Positions 1-12,153 of a stretch of 64,000 nucleotides of DNA are shown here, piece by piece. Under the pieces are notes generated by a model. The model saw nothing but the letters and a program-made list of their open reading frames with translations. It searched no databases and had not been told where the DNA came from. The DNA is from Owenia fusiformis. Its lineage: Eukaryota > Annelida > Polychaeta > Sabellida > Oweniidae. Each line of letters begins with the position of its first letter. The first letter of the stretch is position 1. A program made the position numbers and the translations under genes. Location of the stretch: positions 26,649,564 through 26,713,563 of the forward strand of contig CAIIXF020000007.1 of NCBI GenBank assembly GCA_903813345.2. The letters run 5' to 3'.

Positions 1-852
1 ATAGATAATAAATGTAAAGTACTATTGATCTTGCACGTTGGGAACACACTGATTTATAATAAAGGCATTGAACTTTTACTTAGTTAAGGAAGGCCTTATA
101 TAGACATTTTTGACAATATTGAATGTTACATGTAAAAGCATATTTTTATATTCGGACTACCTTAATTAATAGCCTTGTTTTGCTCCTAGCATTGATTTTT
201 TAACCAATTATGTCCAGGATTGGGAATAATCGACTGGTCCGTATTATATTAGAATGGAGTCGTTTCTTTATCACGAAAATACAGCCTAATCTTGGTTTTA
301 GTAATCACCAGAAACAAAATGCAAAACAAATCTAAGTAGATATATAAACGTGACAAGTGTGTCAAATTAATGGTGTTTTCAGTCAATAAAACATGTAAAT
401 GTGATTTTTTTATCTTTGCTATGTTTAAGTAAATAGGAGGAAGTATTGCATCATGTGTGCTCATATCAGTGCAAAGAATTTATTTGCAAATATAGTTTAT
501 ACTAATTACTATTATCTAAATGAATGGGGGGAGGCGGAAGTATTTTATGTCATCTGTGCATATGGTGGTTCAAAGACCTTATTTGTATATACATGTAGTT
601 GTTTATCTATAGCTATGTTTTAAGTGAATGGAGGAAGGCCCAGATATAATATCAGAATTCTACACAGGATTTTTTCTCAAGTTGGCGCTAGATTCTCATT
701 TTCACAATGCAGACCGAAATTGGCCAAAATATACCAATTTTTCATGATTTTTCTCATTTTCAAGTCAAGTGGGTGCAAATGGATTTTCAGGTGGATGCGA
801 GCCTGTTTTTTTGTTTTTTTTGTCAACCTTTTAACCTAGCTGCTAGAGGACT

Positions 853-1102
853 AACAAGAACTAAGTGTTCTATTATTGCTATATATTTGGTATAATTGTT
901 TACAAAAAGTATTTCAAAATGGGTATAAACAATCTTGGGTACTTTCATACATTAGATCTTACTTGCACAATGTCAGGTTTCTTGTATAAATAGTCAATAT
1001 CTTATTACTTGTAATGAAATAAAAGATGTTAAAGGATAAAGGTACTATCAAATATAGTGTCAGGTATCTTGTAGACAACATAATGTTTCACAATTTCATC
1101 TG
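853..1102 (+). repeat. Interspersed repeat, copy 1 of a local direct pair
   Basis: Shares blocks such as tatttcaaaatggg, aacaatcttggg, acttgcacaa.gtcagg and acaatttcatctg, in the same order and spacing, with 1555-1793. No coding frame. Family unknown. Confidence 0.6.
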
Positions 1103-1554
1103 CTAAAGGGACAGCATATTTTTTGAAAAAACCAACCCTCCTTTTTCTAGAGGGGGGCCAATAATGCTATATAGCCTCGGACCCTCACAATCTATATAAA
1201 TAATTGTGTTGAATAATCTGGAAATAAAGAACAATGACCTAAAAAAACAACCAGTGAAAATCTACCCCGGGCACTCTGTGAAAATCACCCATTAGCTGCA
1301 GATAACCCCCCCCCCCTCCTCAAATGAGTCATAAAATATATACAAGCAGACTTATGATTCAAACCAAAGAGAATATGGTCAATCTTACAACTGAGGTCTC
1401 TTTGTCATAAATAAATGCAAATCGAGGAACTCTACTAATCCTGCACGCAGAGTCTAGTTATAAACTACCCTCAAGAAGAGACTCTCTTTTAATTAAGAAG
1501 CAAAGTTGAATGAATGCAAAGGGTACACTTTTCAAGGCTTCCATGCAAGCCTAG

Positions 1555-1793
1555 CCAGAACTAAGATGTACTTTTATTGGTCTATTGGTTGTTTACAAAT
1601 AATATTTCAAAATGGGCAAACAATCTTGGGTATCTCCATATATTAGAACTTACTTGCACAAAGTCAGGTATCTTATTCTTCAAGTCAATTAATATCTTAG
1701 TTGTAATGAAATGAGAGATATCAATGGTAATGGAACTCTCAAACTAAATGCAAGGCATCCTGTAAACAACCCAATTTTTTACAATTTCATCTG
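1555..1793 (+). repeat. Interspersed repeat, copy 2 of a local direct pair
   Basis: Diverged direct copy of 853-1102, about 700 bp away, ending in the same acaatttcatctg block. Could be a segmental duplication or two copies of one element. Confidence 0.6.
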
Positions 1794-1973
1794 TAAGTAA
1801 GAGACAATTTATCGAAGATCGATTCGCTATTTCTTAATCAAATTGTTATTGAGTTTATCATCTTAGTCAAAAGGTCATATTTAGGTGAATATCAACAACA
1901 TTCTGCATTGTTTGTAGGGGTTTTAGTGTTATATAAAACTATAATAGGCAAATGGAAGAGGGAACATTAGAGC

Positions 1974-2129
1974 AACAAGGCATTAACATGCAAAATGTCA
2001 CTACCAGCCATTTGTTACAGATGCCAAATGCTGAACTCCGAATACCAAACTTTGAACGCCAAACACCAACCACCTTCACAGAAAAGTAAGATCTACCCTA
2101 ACAATATGTCCCCACTTTTGATGAAAACA
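1974..2129 (+). mobile_element. Small hairpin-ended element (GGCATTAACATGC family)
   Basis: Begins ACAAGGCATTAACATGCAAAATGTCACTACC and the conserved CCATTTGTTACAG block follows. The interior is a CCAAACACCAACCACC-like tract, and it ends near AACAATATGTCCCCACTTTTG. The final GGTGGTGACATAAAAAC is eroded in this copy. Confidence 0.6.
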
Positions 2130-3531
2130 ACAGACAACTATGGGAGGTAAGTATGGTAAATCATAAGCTTAACAAAACAAAGGGGGGGGGGGTTATAAGT
2201 CCAATCATCACCCAACCAAAATGACCCATTATCTGCTGTTAACCCCCCCCCCGTCCTTTAATACCATCCTCCATTGACTCATAAAACTATCCCACCAGAC
2301 ATATATCCATGATTTATGGAGGTCACAAAACAACTCTGACATTTTTTTATCATTCTATGTATAGACTCACAATAATATAAAAGAAAAAATGGACAAAAAC
2401 AACTATTCAATATATCAACAACTTTGACAGCTCAATGCCATTTAGCCTCAGTGTCCATTAAGTTAATACATATGGTACTTTCACATTGTAGACTACTCTG
2501 TATCATAATCAACTCACCACTGTCCTCATACTATTACAAAAGATTTCAAGTTAAGACAATCTTTGTGCTCTTATGATACCAAATGATAGAAAAAAATTGA
2601 ATTTTAAATATGGAATAAGTGTTAGCTACATATCAGCATAAATTGTGATTTCCTGAAGTCATTTTTTCTGATTAGTTAAAGGCCAAATCCCAAATCATCT
2701 CTGAATTTAAGAGTGCAGACAGTCTAGCTCTTGCAAAGAGTTATGTAGACAGAATCAACTAACTTCAATAATTTAGAGGGATAAAGCCACAGCCTCCATT
2801 TATCAGCTACAATTTAAGTTCTGCATCCTCCTCAAATCAAACATTTTATGAACACACAAATCTATTTTTCACCCTAATACATACAAGTAACAATAGTAAA
2901 ATGAGAACCTACGTAAAATTCAAAAATAATATACATCTTGAAGAATCTCTCACTACGTTATGAGATGCAAAATCTACGAAAGTGAGCGCACTATATTATT
3001 AGATAAAATTCAAACGTCAAATAAGGACTTTTCTAACATGACTGAGGAAAACAAGTTCCTATACATTATGTCATACAAATCAAATATGGAGGAAGTCCTG
3101 CATTTCATTGACATGTGCTTTTAGAAAAGAAACCTATAACATCGCAACCATTACAACACAATATCTTTGTAGATTAATGTGACTGTATAAATGTAACTGT
3201 ATAAATGTAGTTTGTATAATTGTAGTCTGGCCATGCCCTGATAACACAGTGGCCGTGCCTTAATAAATTCTAAATTCTACATTGTACCTAGAACAGGAAA
3301 ACAGGCACACTGCTCTCCTCAGGATTTTCTCAAAACTTATGAGGGCACTTATTTCAGGGTGCTAAATTCTGGCTGTATGTCCTATATAGGTTAAAACATA
3401 TTAACCCCTTCATAAGGGTGCAAACAGATTTTCAACAGGATGGGTCAAAATTTTTATATATATTTGTACTAATATGCAATAACCAGTTTCTTCAATGCTA
3501 TGGAGATCACCGATATACTGGTCAGTATCAA
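2130..3531. other. Intergenic or intronic stretch left of the shared exon, nothing recognised
   Basis: AT-rich, with G and C homopolymer runs near 2180-2255. On the minus strand I see no exon with plausible splice sites, so the next AMPK gamma exon after 4341 probably lies outside the window; a very short exon could be missed. Confidence 0.5.
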
Positions 3532-4069
3532 GTGAAGGTAATGGACGTCACCTTCGCATCAATCATGGCGGACGGGAAGTGTTAATTTCTATATTTTTAG
3601 TTTTCATTGAATTAAACTACTTTATAGTTGATGTAATGCTTTGATATTTGAATTAAACCCGACTTATATGACATAAAAACTCTGGGGTATGATCATTCGT
3701 TACCATATGTGCGTGCCACAGTTCAAGGAAATCTTCCACCGCTTAAGGGGAGGTAACTGGGATTTTGGTTTTACAGATAAGATAACTGATATGCGGTGAT
3801 GCGGTAACATTAGGAGAGTTTATAATGGAGAACTAAGATGTCTCGTTACCGTATATTGAAAACTAACATGACCGTTACCGTATCTTACATTTCCAGTTTC
3901 CTTCCTTTATCATATTCCATAGTTCCCATGTCATATGAGTCCGATTTGGTTCAAATATCAAAGCATTATGTCAAATAGAATGTAGTTTAATTCAATGAAA
4001 ACTAAAAATATCAAAGCCGACACTTCCCGTCTGCCATCTTTGATGCGAAGGTGACGGCTGTTACCTTCA
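3532..4069. mobile_element. Long inverted-repeat MITE
   Basis: The left arm (about 3532-3710) and right arm (about 3890-4069) are inverted copies, roughly 80 percent alike by eye. Shared blocks include GTCACCTTCGCATCAA, GACGGGAAGTGT, TTTTTAGTTTTCATTGAATT and AATGCTTTGATATTTGAA. No ORF. A non-autonomous DNA transposon or foldback element, family unknown. Confidence 0.65.
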
Positions 4070-4340
4070 TATATGTAGTTTTTCAGCAGGATCACTAGAG
4101 TCCAAGTACAGTTCAAGCATAAATTAGAAACCTCAATCAGAAATCCTCCAAATGGGAAATACTTTCAATACAAGTCCCATTACACATTAAGTTGGAATTT
4201 AAATGGATCACTTTCAAAGTTGAACACTTTTTTGAAGGACCAAAGTGGTTTCACTAATACAGGTTTTACCATAATGTTTTAAAGATTCAATAATACAAGA
4301 CAAGGCAACCTGACAAGCAAACAAATAAAAACAGACTTAC

Positions 4341-5111
4341 TTGTTGGTTGATTAACCGCTTTGGTCGAGTTTTCATAGAATCAGAGTTAGATCGTCCGCG
4401 GAACTTTTCCATAAAACCTACGGGACTTTTAGCACCATCAAATCTTCGTCCATTTTGATGCGTAATTTGATCCTCCAATATCTGACTCATAGGGGTATTA
4501 ACTGGGGGTGGAGAGCTTGGGTAGCTGATGTTTGGCATATCTTTACGGGGACTATTTGGATTGCTGCTAGGGGAGGGTTCCGTAGTTACAATCCTCAACG
4601 GGGGCAGGGGCGCTGATATTTTTCTCTGACGGGGGGAGGAAAGGTTTTGTGGGAGGCTATGCGTGGGTGAAGTTGGGGATGATAACTTCCTCGTTCTTCC
4701 TGTTTCATTTACAATTGCATGACCCGGCTGAGCTTGAGCGGCCAATGGTGAGGTCACTTTCTCTCGTTTCCGAGGCCGGGTCATTCCTGAGGCGTCTGAT
4801 TTCGACCTTGGCCGGAAAACATCAAAAAATCCCTTAATGCCACTCTGCTTAGAGGGTGGCGAGACATTGTTATGATTATTCACTACTAAATTTGGCTCTT
4901 CTTTCAAGGGCACTTCTTGTCTTTGCTTTTTACTGTCCTCCATTATCTGAGCAGTTATGATTTGTTGGTCAGCTGATTTGTGACGCTGTCGGCGAAAGTA
5001 GTTCCTGAATCCACCCGAGCCACTGCGATTTCGAAAGCCATCTACGCTATCTCCTGTTGAATTACCTTCATGGTTAGTCTCCAAAAGTGGCATAGCAAAT
5101 GTACTCAAATC
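4341..5111 (-). CDS. PRKAG2-like: AMPK gamma subunit, shared N-terminal exon (partial CDS)
   Basis: Internal exon of the regulatory gamma subunit of AMP-activated protein kinase, a cytosolic energy sensor that binds AMP/ATP through CBS domains. The exon is 771 nt, 257 codons, phase 0 at both ends. The acceptor is tgcttgcag (minus strand, ending at 5112) and the donor is GTAAGT (4340-4335). It opens with DLSTFAMPLL (residues 1-10), nearly the DLSSFAMPLL of vertebrate PRKAG2. This is the main reason for the call. The rest is a low-complexity Ser/Pro/Arg linker with three related basic modules: GGFRNYFRRQRHKSAD (33-48), GFFDVFRPRSKSDAS (94-108) and GFMEKFRGRSNSDSM (232-246). The RxRSxSD cores look like basophilic-kinase or 14-3-3 sites. 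No CBS domain is encoded here; those exons must lie left of the window. Because both ends are phase 0, skipping the exon would keep the frame. Exon call is strong; orthology rests on the short motif and overall composition. Confidence 0.85.
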
Positions 5112-5993
5112 CTGCAAGCATACAAAAGTATATCCTTATATAAACTTGAAGCAAATAGTTCATACATGTACTTCGATCTCGATCAATCAATAAAATATCA
5201 AACAGATCAGATAAGAAAATACAAAATATGAAGAATCAAATGAAATTGCAATGAATAAACCCATCAAGCATAAAATAAATATTCAAAACTACACAGAAAT
5301 GATAAAAATGAATCGATTTATTCAGTATCAACAGAGAAAAGGCATGAAAAAGCATGATTTGAGAGGTATTTTGAGCATGGATATCACACATTTACAAATG
5401 ATACTAAATTAATATCCTGTAAATTAAATGTCAAATTTAATTCTTATTCCTGTCTTTTTTTCGCAAGTTAAAATGAGTTAATCACTCTTTATGTGTCTGT
5501 GGTAAATGTTAGTTATTCTGTAACGGTTGTTACTTTATTCCTTGTAAAATCTTTCAGGTTTTACTTCATTTTGTTCGAAAATATCAGGTATGTTGATATT
5601 TGAACTTTAGTTATCTAAAGATTAGTTTGTACATGTACATGTGTACGTGTAAACACTTTGTAAAATCCAAAATACTTAAAACAAACTTGACAAATGTCAC
5701 TTATGTTGAAATCATTAACAGATATCCGTTTCTAAGTCCTGCACAACCTCAAATACTGTAAGCAAATTGAAGAACCTTAAAAAGTGCTTGTAATAAAAAT
5801 TGTCACACTAAATATGTATGAAGATCCGTCATAGGTGTGAGATATTTGTTTCCATTTGTTAGTAAACATTGGATTTCGAGGAAAAATAACAAAATGTGAA
5901 ATTGAGACTGAAAATATGAGTAAAACAATGGCAGTCTTCCAGGTAAGCCAGAAAAACAAAAATACAGAAAATCCATACATTAGAATGCTTTAA

Positions 5994-6127
5994 TGCATTA
6001 AAATGCGAAATGTCACAACCTACCATTTGTTACAGACACCAACACCAACCACAGAACACCAAACACCATCCACAAAAAAGTTGGAGACTATAACAATATG
6101 TCACCACTTATGGTAGTGACATAAAAA
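5994..6127 (+). mobile_element. Small hairpin-ended element
   Basis: Carries AATGTCACAACC near the left, CCATTTGTTACAG, a CACCAACCACAG tract, GGAGACTATAACAATATG, and the terminal hairpin TGTCACCACTTATGGTAGTGACA followed by TAAAAAC. Confidence 0.7.
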
Positions 6128-7936
6128 CATCTAATATTTATCAGATTAGTCCTGCATCAGGACCCAGGATACCATACCCCTCTTTTCTCTAACTCTAATG
6201 CAAGACTATTGTTACAATTCAATTCATCACACTTCACTGCACTCAGTGCAGCCTGGAGCAGTTCCTACAGAGCAGTTTTGTGCAGTTTAAAGCAGTCTTT
6301 CAATGTGAAGTCAACAGAGCAGTTTTTTGCAGTTTGAAGCAGTTTTTCAAATCTATAATACTAGGGAGCCAACCCATACAAAGATCTACATATTTAACAT
6401 AGTTATATATGCAATACTATGTGCTGTAAAGGAGATTGGTAATATAAGACTGTATCATTGATTGTGCCAAAATAGTAAATAAATATATAAGGTAATTCAA
6501 GACAAACATATTTCTTTTTACCATACACATAATTCTATGCTACTGTACTAGTTGTCTAGAATGCTATATCCCTACATGTATACATGTACTTCTCCAACAT
6601 GAATCACACGAAGCAAAATAATTCCTTGATAAAAAAACATTTTTTTAAGATAATGACGAAGATTATGTGTAATTTGTGAAATAACAACATCCTGGTTAAA
6701 ATCCCATGATGGTATAATCACGATGATTTCTTTTACTCGTTACCTAGGTAACTTACATTATATGAACTTGTTGACTGAGATTTAATTCCTGTCTATCCTC
6801 CCTTCCCAGTACAGCTCCTTTGAGCTATATATTACGTAAATAGTTTTCTGAGAACTAATTTCTTTTTGATTCTACCAAACCAATTTGTTCGTTTTATGGT
6901 GTACTTATCCAATGTATCATTTAAGTTTGGTGTTTACTCTTTAGTTGCTTTCCTTTTGATGTTTGCATCATTTCATACACTTAAAAATAAAACTCTTAGC
7001 TACCTTTAAGTGCTTGTATTATTCGAAACTGGTGTGAATAACTACATTTATAAATCGGTGTACGCTTCCTGCCAATAGAATGAGTACAGTTCTGATCAAA
7101 ACAACCTATGAGTCATTAGTCGAACAAAACATAACTTTGGAGAAAATATATCCATAAACAAGTCCATATGTTGTTTAGTTATGAGGTCTGGAGTCTCTAA
7201 GCCCATGCTCTAATCTACATTAATTGATACTGAAAAAATCTTTCCTACCATTCGAGTCGAGAAATATCAACTGGTGATTTCTCTCTCTAGAATACCTCTT
7301 AAAATTCTGGTGTTTCCTTTATAGGGTCTAAAATTCTCTTTTGTGGCTTCAATGGCGTAATTCCTGATATTAATAACTTCCTAAGTATCCAGTAATCCCA
7401 TGAATTTCTGTATAGATCTTTGGTTTCTAATTTACACAACATCTAAAGCGGATTAAAATCAACAGAGTCAAAGTCAGAAATCGTAAATATTATTCCCAGA
7501 TATTCGAGGTGTAATCGTGATCTTAGAATAGCTTAGACTTGAATGAGTCGATACTTTTACGCACGCTTTTACTAAGTCCTGTTCATAAACAACGAGATTT
7601 GAACAATTCATTGAGCAAATATCCACAAAAGTTTTGTTAACACAATACATATTGATTAATATAATACAATATAGAGGGAGCAAGGTTTCTGTTTTGCAGA
7701 CAATATTTACCTTCCACTTTAACTCTTATATACTTAACCTGTTAACCCAGATAAAATGTGTCGATAACAATTTTTTTAATTAAGAAAGATTTGCCAAAAT
7801 ATTTACTTCACAAATATTAATTTTCATGATTTTTATAAATAAGAGGTTTTGATTTTCGTAATAATGTGACATGCAAACTACTTACACCCCTAAGTCTGAC
7901 ATGATTAATATCATCTTACAGTAATTTAGTCAAGCA

Positions 7937-8140
7937 GAGTGCTGTATGATATACAGTGCTGTATGATGTACAATGCAGTATGGTGTACAGTGCTGTATGA
8001 TGTACAGTGCTGTATGATGTACAGTGCTGTATGATGTACAGTGCTGTATGATGTACAATGCTGTATGATATACAGTGCTGTATGATGATGATGTACAGTG
8101 CTATATGATGTACAATGCTGTATGATGTACAGTGCTGTAC
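7937..8140. repeat. 17-bp minisatellite, about 12 units
   Basis: Tandem unit near TGTACAGTGCTGTATGA, with a few changes (CAATG for CAGTG; one gatgat insertion). The long minus-strand ORF across it is a by-product of the repeat. Confidence 0.85.
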
Positions 8141-9540
8141 AAAGTTGTTTGAGATTGGCAGTGTATTAGATTTAAGATGGGCACAAGTTAAAAAGCATTG
8201 CTCCCAACCCCTACCTAAGATGGAGGTGTTACACTGGCATAAAAATCCATTGTTATGAAGCTTCTTGTCAAAATGCTTCGTAATGAAGCCTTTAAACCCT
8301 TCAGTGTAACGGGAGGGGGGAGGGGGGCATAGACACAAACTTCTAATAGAGTAATTTCAAAATTTAATAATATGAAAAACAATTAATTGTCAGATTATGA
8401 GTCTCAAGTCCTTGAACTTTGCATAATAACTTCGTATTAAATTCTCATTCAAACGAAATAGTGAAGTTTAAATTAGTACTTCTTTTAAAGCAAATAATCT
8501 AATCTTTAAGTGCTTGGTGTTCACTTTACTTTATTTGATTTTTATTGTCAATAAAAGATATAATATTTAATAATGATATATAGTTAGCAACATGTACAGT
8601 AATTTTTTATCATTTAAAACAAATTGTCTTTTTAGAAATGTTCAAGAAATGTTCAACTTCCTTTATATCCTTAAAAATTGATCGATATTATAAGAATTTT
8701 ACGATAAGAATTCTTTTTCGTAAACATGATAAATACAATATAAAAAAGTCTATTTTTGGGTCAAGATGACATGACAACAAACTGATAACTAAGACACATC
8801 CCCCATCAATCAAAACAAATTGACACATCATTAAAAACTGACACACCAATTCTAATATTAAAACACATCAATTTTCATTTTGGTCTTATGACATTTACTA
8901 TTAAGAAAGTCCAAGTATTTTTAAGGCTTATGAAATTGATCCAATCGGATGAAGCTGTTATCAACACTTGACGGAAATGCATTAACTCATTTCCAAGGTT
9001 GAAAAACATTTGCCGCAATATGTTAATATGTTATGAAATCTTTGCTATTAATGAGACTATATCGAGACACTAGTCAATAAAATCTGTCTCTACAGCGGAA
9101 AATCTTGTATAAATCTATATTGATAGAGCTAGGATTCAAATGATTAAAGAATCTCCAAGCAATCTTTGATTCCAGCCATGTTTAAAATATATTTCGAATA
9201 GGGGAACCTTTACAAAGACAGGTGTATAATCGGTTTAATTTTTATGAGTTGTAAAGTAGGTCAGTGATCTTGTCAATGTTCCACATCCTTTCAAAAAACA
9301 AAATGGCCACAATATTCTCTTATATCAAATACCTAGCCAAAATGTAATAAATCATATCTATTTAATATATTGGTCATATCTAATATGTAACCTTGACCTA
9401 CATGGTATCAGATAGACTATCTTGCTTTTAAAATAACAATCCAATCATTAAGAGGGGGGAAACATCCCAGAATTCCAAGATGAACTTATTGCCATGTAAA
9501 GATGAACCTGGGCTATTTACCATCTGAATATGTTCCCATG

Positions 9541-9968
9541 TAATGTAAGTCAAAATCTTTACATTTTTATGGTTTTTAGAATTAAATATATCACATTTTT
9601 GTAAGGGAGTTATCAATATTGCTGGCCATATACTGGGTTACCAGCCTTAATGTAAGTCAAAATCTTTACATCTTTATGGTCTTTAGAATTAAATATATCA
9701 CATTTTTGTAAGGGAGTTATCAATATTGCTGGCCATATACTGGGTTACCAGCCTTAATGTAAGTCAAAATCTTTACATCTTTATGGTCTTTAGAATTAAA
9801 TATATCACATTTTTGTAGGGAGTTATCAATATTGATGGCCATATACTGGGTTAACAGACTTAATGTAAGTCAAAATCTTTATATCTTTATGGTCTTTAGA
9901 ATTAAATATATCACATTTTTGTAAGGGAGTTATCAATATTGCTGGCCATATACTGGGTTACCAGCCTT
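9541..9968. repeat. 107-bp tandem repeat, four copies
   Basis: Copies start near 9541, 9648, 9755 and 9861 with TAATGTAAGTCAAAATCTTT and end CTGGCCATATACTGGGTTA. Divergence is low, so the array is recent. No conserved ORF. Confidence 0.9.
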
Positions 9969-10486
9969 ACCAGTTGAATGATGCAATCAATTAAGCATCA
10001 TTGAAAAATTGTTAAAAGTACAGCATAGACATTTTACTTCCAATAGCCATTAAGACAGGCGGAGTAAGGTAGCTTTTAACAAATACAGTAAAACCTGTGT
10101 ATATTGAACAAAAAGGTTCAGTGTTGCTAGGTGAATCCAAATGAATAAATCTAATAAGTTATTCTGTCTGACTTGTCTTACCATACAATTTCACAGTACA
10201 ATGACAATTTTAAAAATGTCAAATGTACAATAAATTACCCCGATTTCGCAATGGCATTTTCATTTATGTGTGGACACAGTATTTCTAGCATACCAATTTG
10301 AGGCTTGCTCCCTTGAGCCTACTTCATACCATTGGTGAATCTTCATCTACCCATGAAATAGTCCCATAATATAGTTGGAAAGAATTCTTCAATAAGATAT
10401 ATTTTCAGGGCAATGTTAATCTGGCCTTATCTAATTTCGAACCAGTATCACCATCTGAATATTGCCTGAATTGTCTTAATATAAAG

Positions 10487-10735
10487 TATGTGTACCCTTT
10501 GAATTCGTTCCACTTTGCTACTTAAGAGAGTTTCGTCTTCACTCTTTATAATAAATCTCTGAAATCAGCGGGCCAATCAGAGTTCATTATTAAAATATGG
10601 ACGACTGTCTATATATTGTTATTTTCTGATGTCATGACTTGGGGGGTGGGGCCCCTAAACTGTAATATAGTCTATACTAGGCAGAGGGTAGTTTATAACT
10701 AGACTCTGTGACTATGCGCGGAATAAATATAAAGT
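10487..10735 (-). repeat. Interspersed repeat (AATGCAAAGGGTAC family)
   Basis: The minus strand contains the blocks CTCTCTTAAGTAGCAAAG and CAAAGGGTACAC. Related plus-strand pieces occur near 1430-1535, 22150-22205 and 45235-45340. Several copies pair this with an 'agtctagttataaactac' block. Family unknown. Confidence 0.45.
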
Positions 10736-10739
10736 ACAC

Positions 10740-10866
10740 CATTCTGATATATCAGAGTCTCGCTTTACCTAACACTCATCATTGTGGGATCCACAGCCTT
10801 TACTATCCTTTTGGAATAGTTCTCTCAAAAGCGTTAGGTAAAGAGGGGCTCTGATAAATCAGAATG
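10740..10866. mobile_element. 127-bp palindromic MITE
   Basis: Arms CATTCTGATATATCAGAG...GCTTTACCTAAC and GTTAGGTAAAG...CTCTGATAAATCAGAATG are inverted copies around a ~60-bp centre. No ORF. Confidence 0.65.
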
Positions 10867-11324
10867 AACACTCATAGATATGAGAGGCCATGGAATCTAC
10901 AATGAAAGCACACGGAACAGTGAAACAGCTAGTGATATATGTGATCTGATTGCAAAAGGAATAGCCTGCAGTCTACAACAGGACATTATCACTGTTTTTG
11001 ATTGATGACAGGTCTAGAACAGATCTTTATGTACTGCAATATGCTTCAACCTCTAGTTTCAAAGTCATCTCGTTTCTGATCTCTAATAAGAATAGTGATT
11101 GAGAATGGGAGCAAAAATTCGTTTGTTCATTACCTAGTCTGAGCAAAATAAAAATGTCAGGACAAATATGAGCTAGATGCTAGTTTGGTATAAAAGATGA
11201 TAGTCTAAAGATGAAGATGACTTTCAACTTTAAGCAACCTCATCACAAGAGAAGTCCAAAAGAGGAACATGCACCACTTGTTGATGTCCCTAGTGGTAAA
11301 ACTGACCAATAAGTATGGGTAGCA

Positions 11325-11455
11325 TAACTTTTGGTTGATGGTATTTCAGGTTGATGGTATTGTATGATTGGTGGTATTTCCTGGTTGATGATATTTCATG
11401 GTTGACAGTATTTCATGGTTGACAGTATTTCAAGGTTGATGGAATTCCATGGCTG
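11325..11455 (+). repeat. Degenerate ~21-bp tandem repeat
   Basis: Repeats of GGTTGATGGTATTTCATGG-like units, about six, with several changes. Confidence 0.6.
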
Positions 11456-11875
11456 TTGTTTCTTATTATGATATAGCAACGATGTTGATCTGAGCACATA
11501 AACACTGATTTCCTCTATATTTTAACAACATGTATGAAGAAATCACTGAGAAACCACATTTTAGAGACTGAATTATGATACTAATGTCTGAAATGTATCT
11601 CCTGGGATAAAAGAACCATCATTCAAAATAATATATGTCAAGTAATACCTCTTAACTCCCAAGATCAGACACCTTAATGTTCATTGTCCTCTAAGGACTT
11701 CATCAATCAAAACTCCATTGATTTTATCAGTTAATTGTCTCAAGGAAACAACCCCATACAGCAAAATCTGTTAATACAGACACTGAAAATGTAACACACG
11801 GCTCTCTCAGTGAAACAATTCTCTTGTGATTGAACACCTTTCAAGGATCTATTGTTTTCGACTTGCATTGCTTTA

Positions 11876-12153
11876 CGCTGGTGGATTCAAATCAGGGTTT
11901 GCGCTATAAAACTTTTTCGGCCCCTAAATCCAAAAATTGGATCCAAATTTTGAAAATTTTAGGCTCATTTTTTGATAATTTGATAAAAGGCCAAAAGAGG
12001 CCAAGTTATGCCCAAAAAGGCCCACGAATTGAGGCCCTACACCTCACTCAGTGAAACACTTCTTGTAATTGAACACCTTTCAAGGATCTTTGTTTTTGAC
12101 TTGTATTTTTCTGGGGTGGGCCCCATAAGCCCCCCCCCCAGAATCCACTAGTG
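11876..12153. mobile_element. GGTGGATTC-ended MITE
   Basis: The left end CGCTGGTGGATTC and right end GAATCCACTAGTG are inverted copies. The G/C-rich right end (gggtgggcccc...ccccccccc) and the 'ggccaaaagaggccaagttatgccc' interior match the copy at 25685-25999. A ~60-bp block beginning CAGTGAAACA occurs both just left of the element and inside it. Confidence 0.6.

Noticed and set aside
2130-4340. Search for the CBS-domain exons of AMPK gamma
   Set aside because: No frame on the minus strand resembles the CBS region; these exons must lie beyond the left edge.
7916-8338. 140-codon minus-strand ORF rich in HTALY repeats
   Set aside because: Produced by the 17-bp minisatellite; no gene context.
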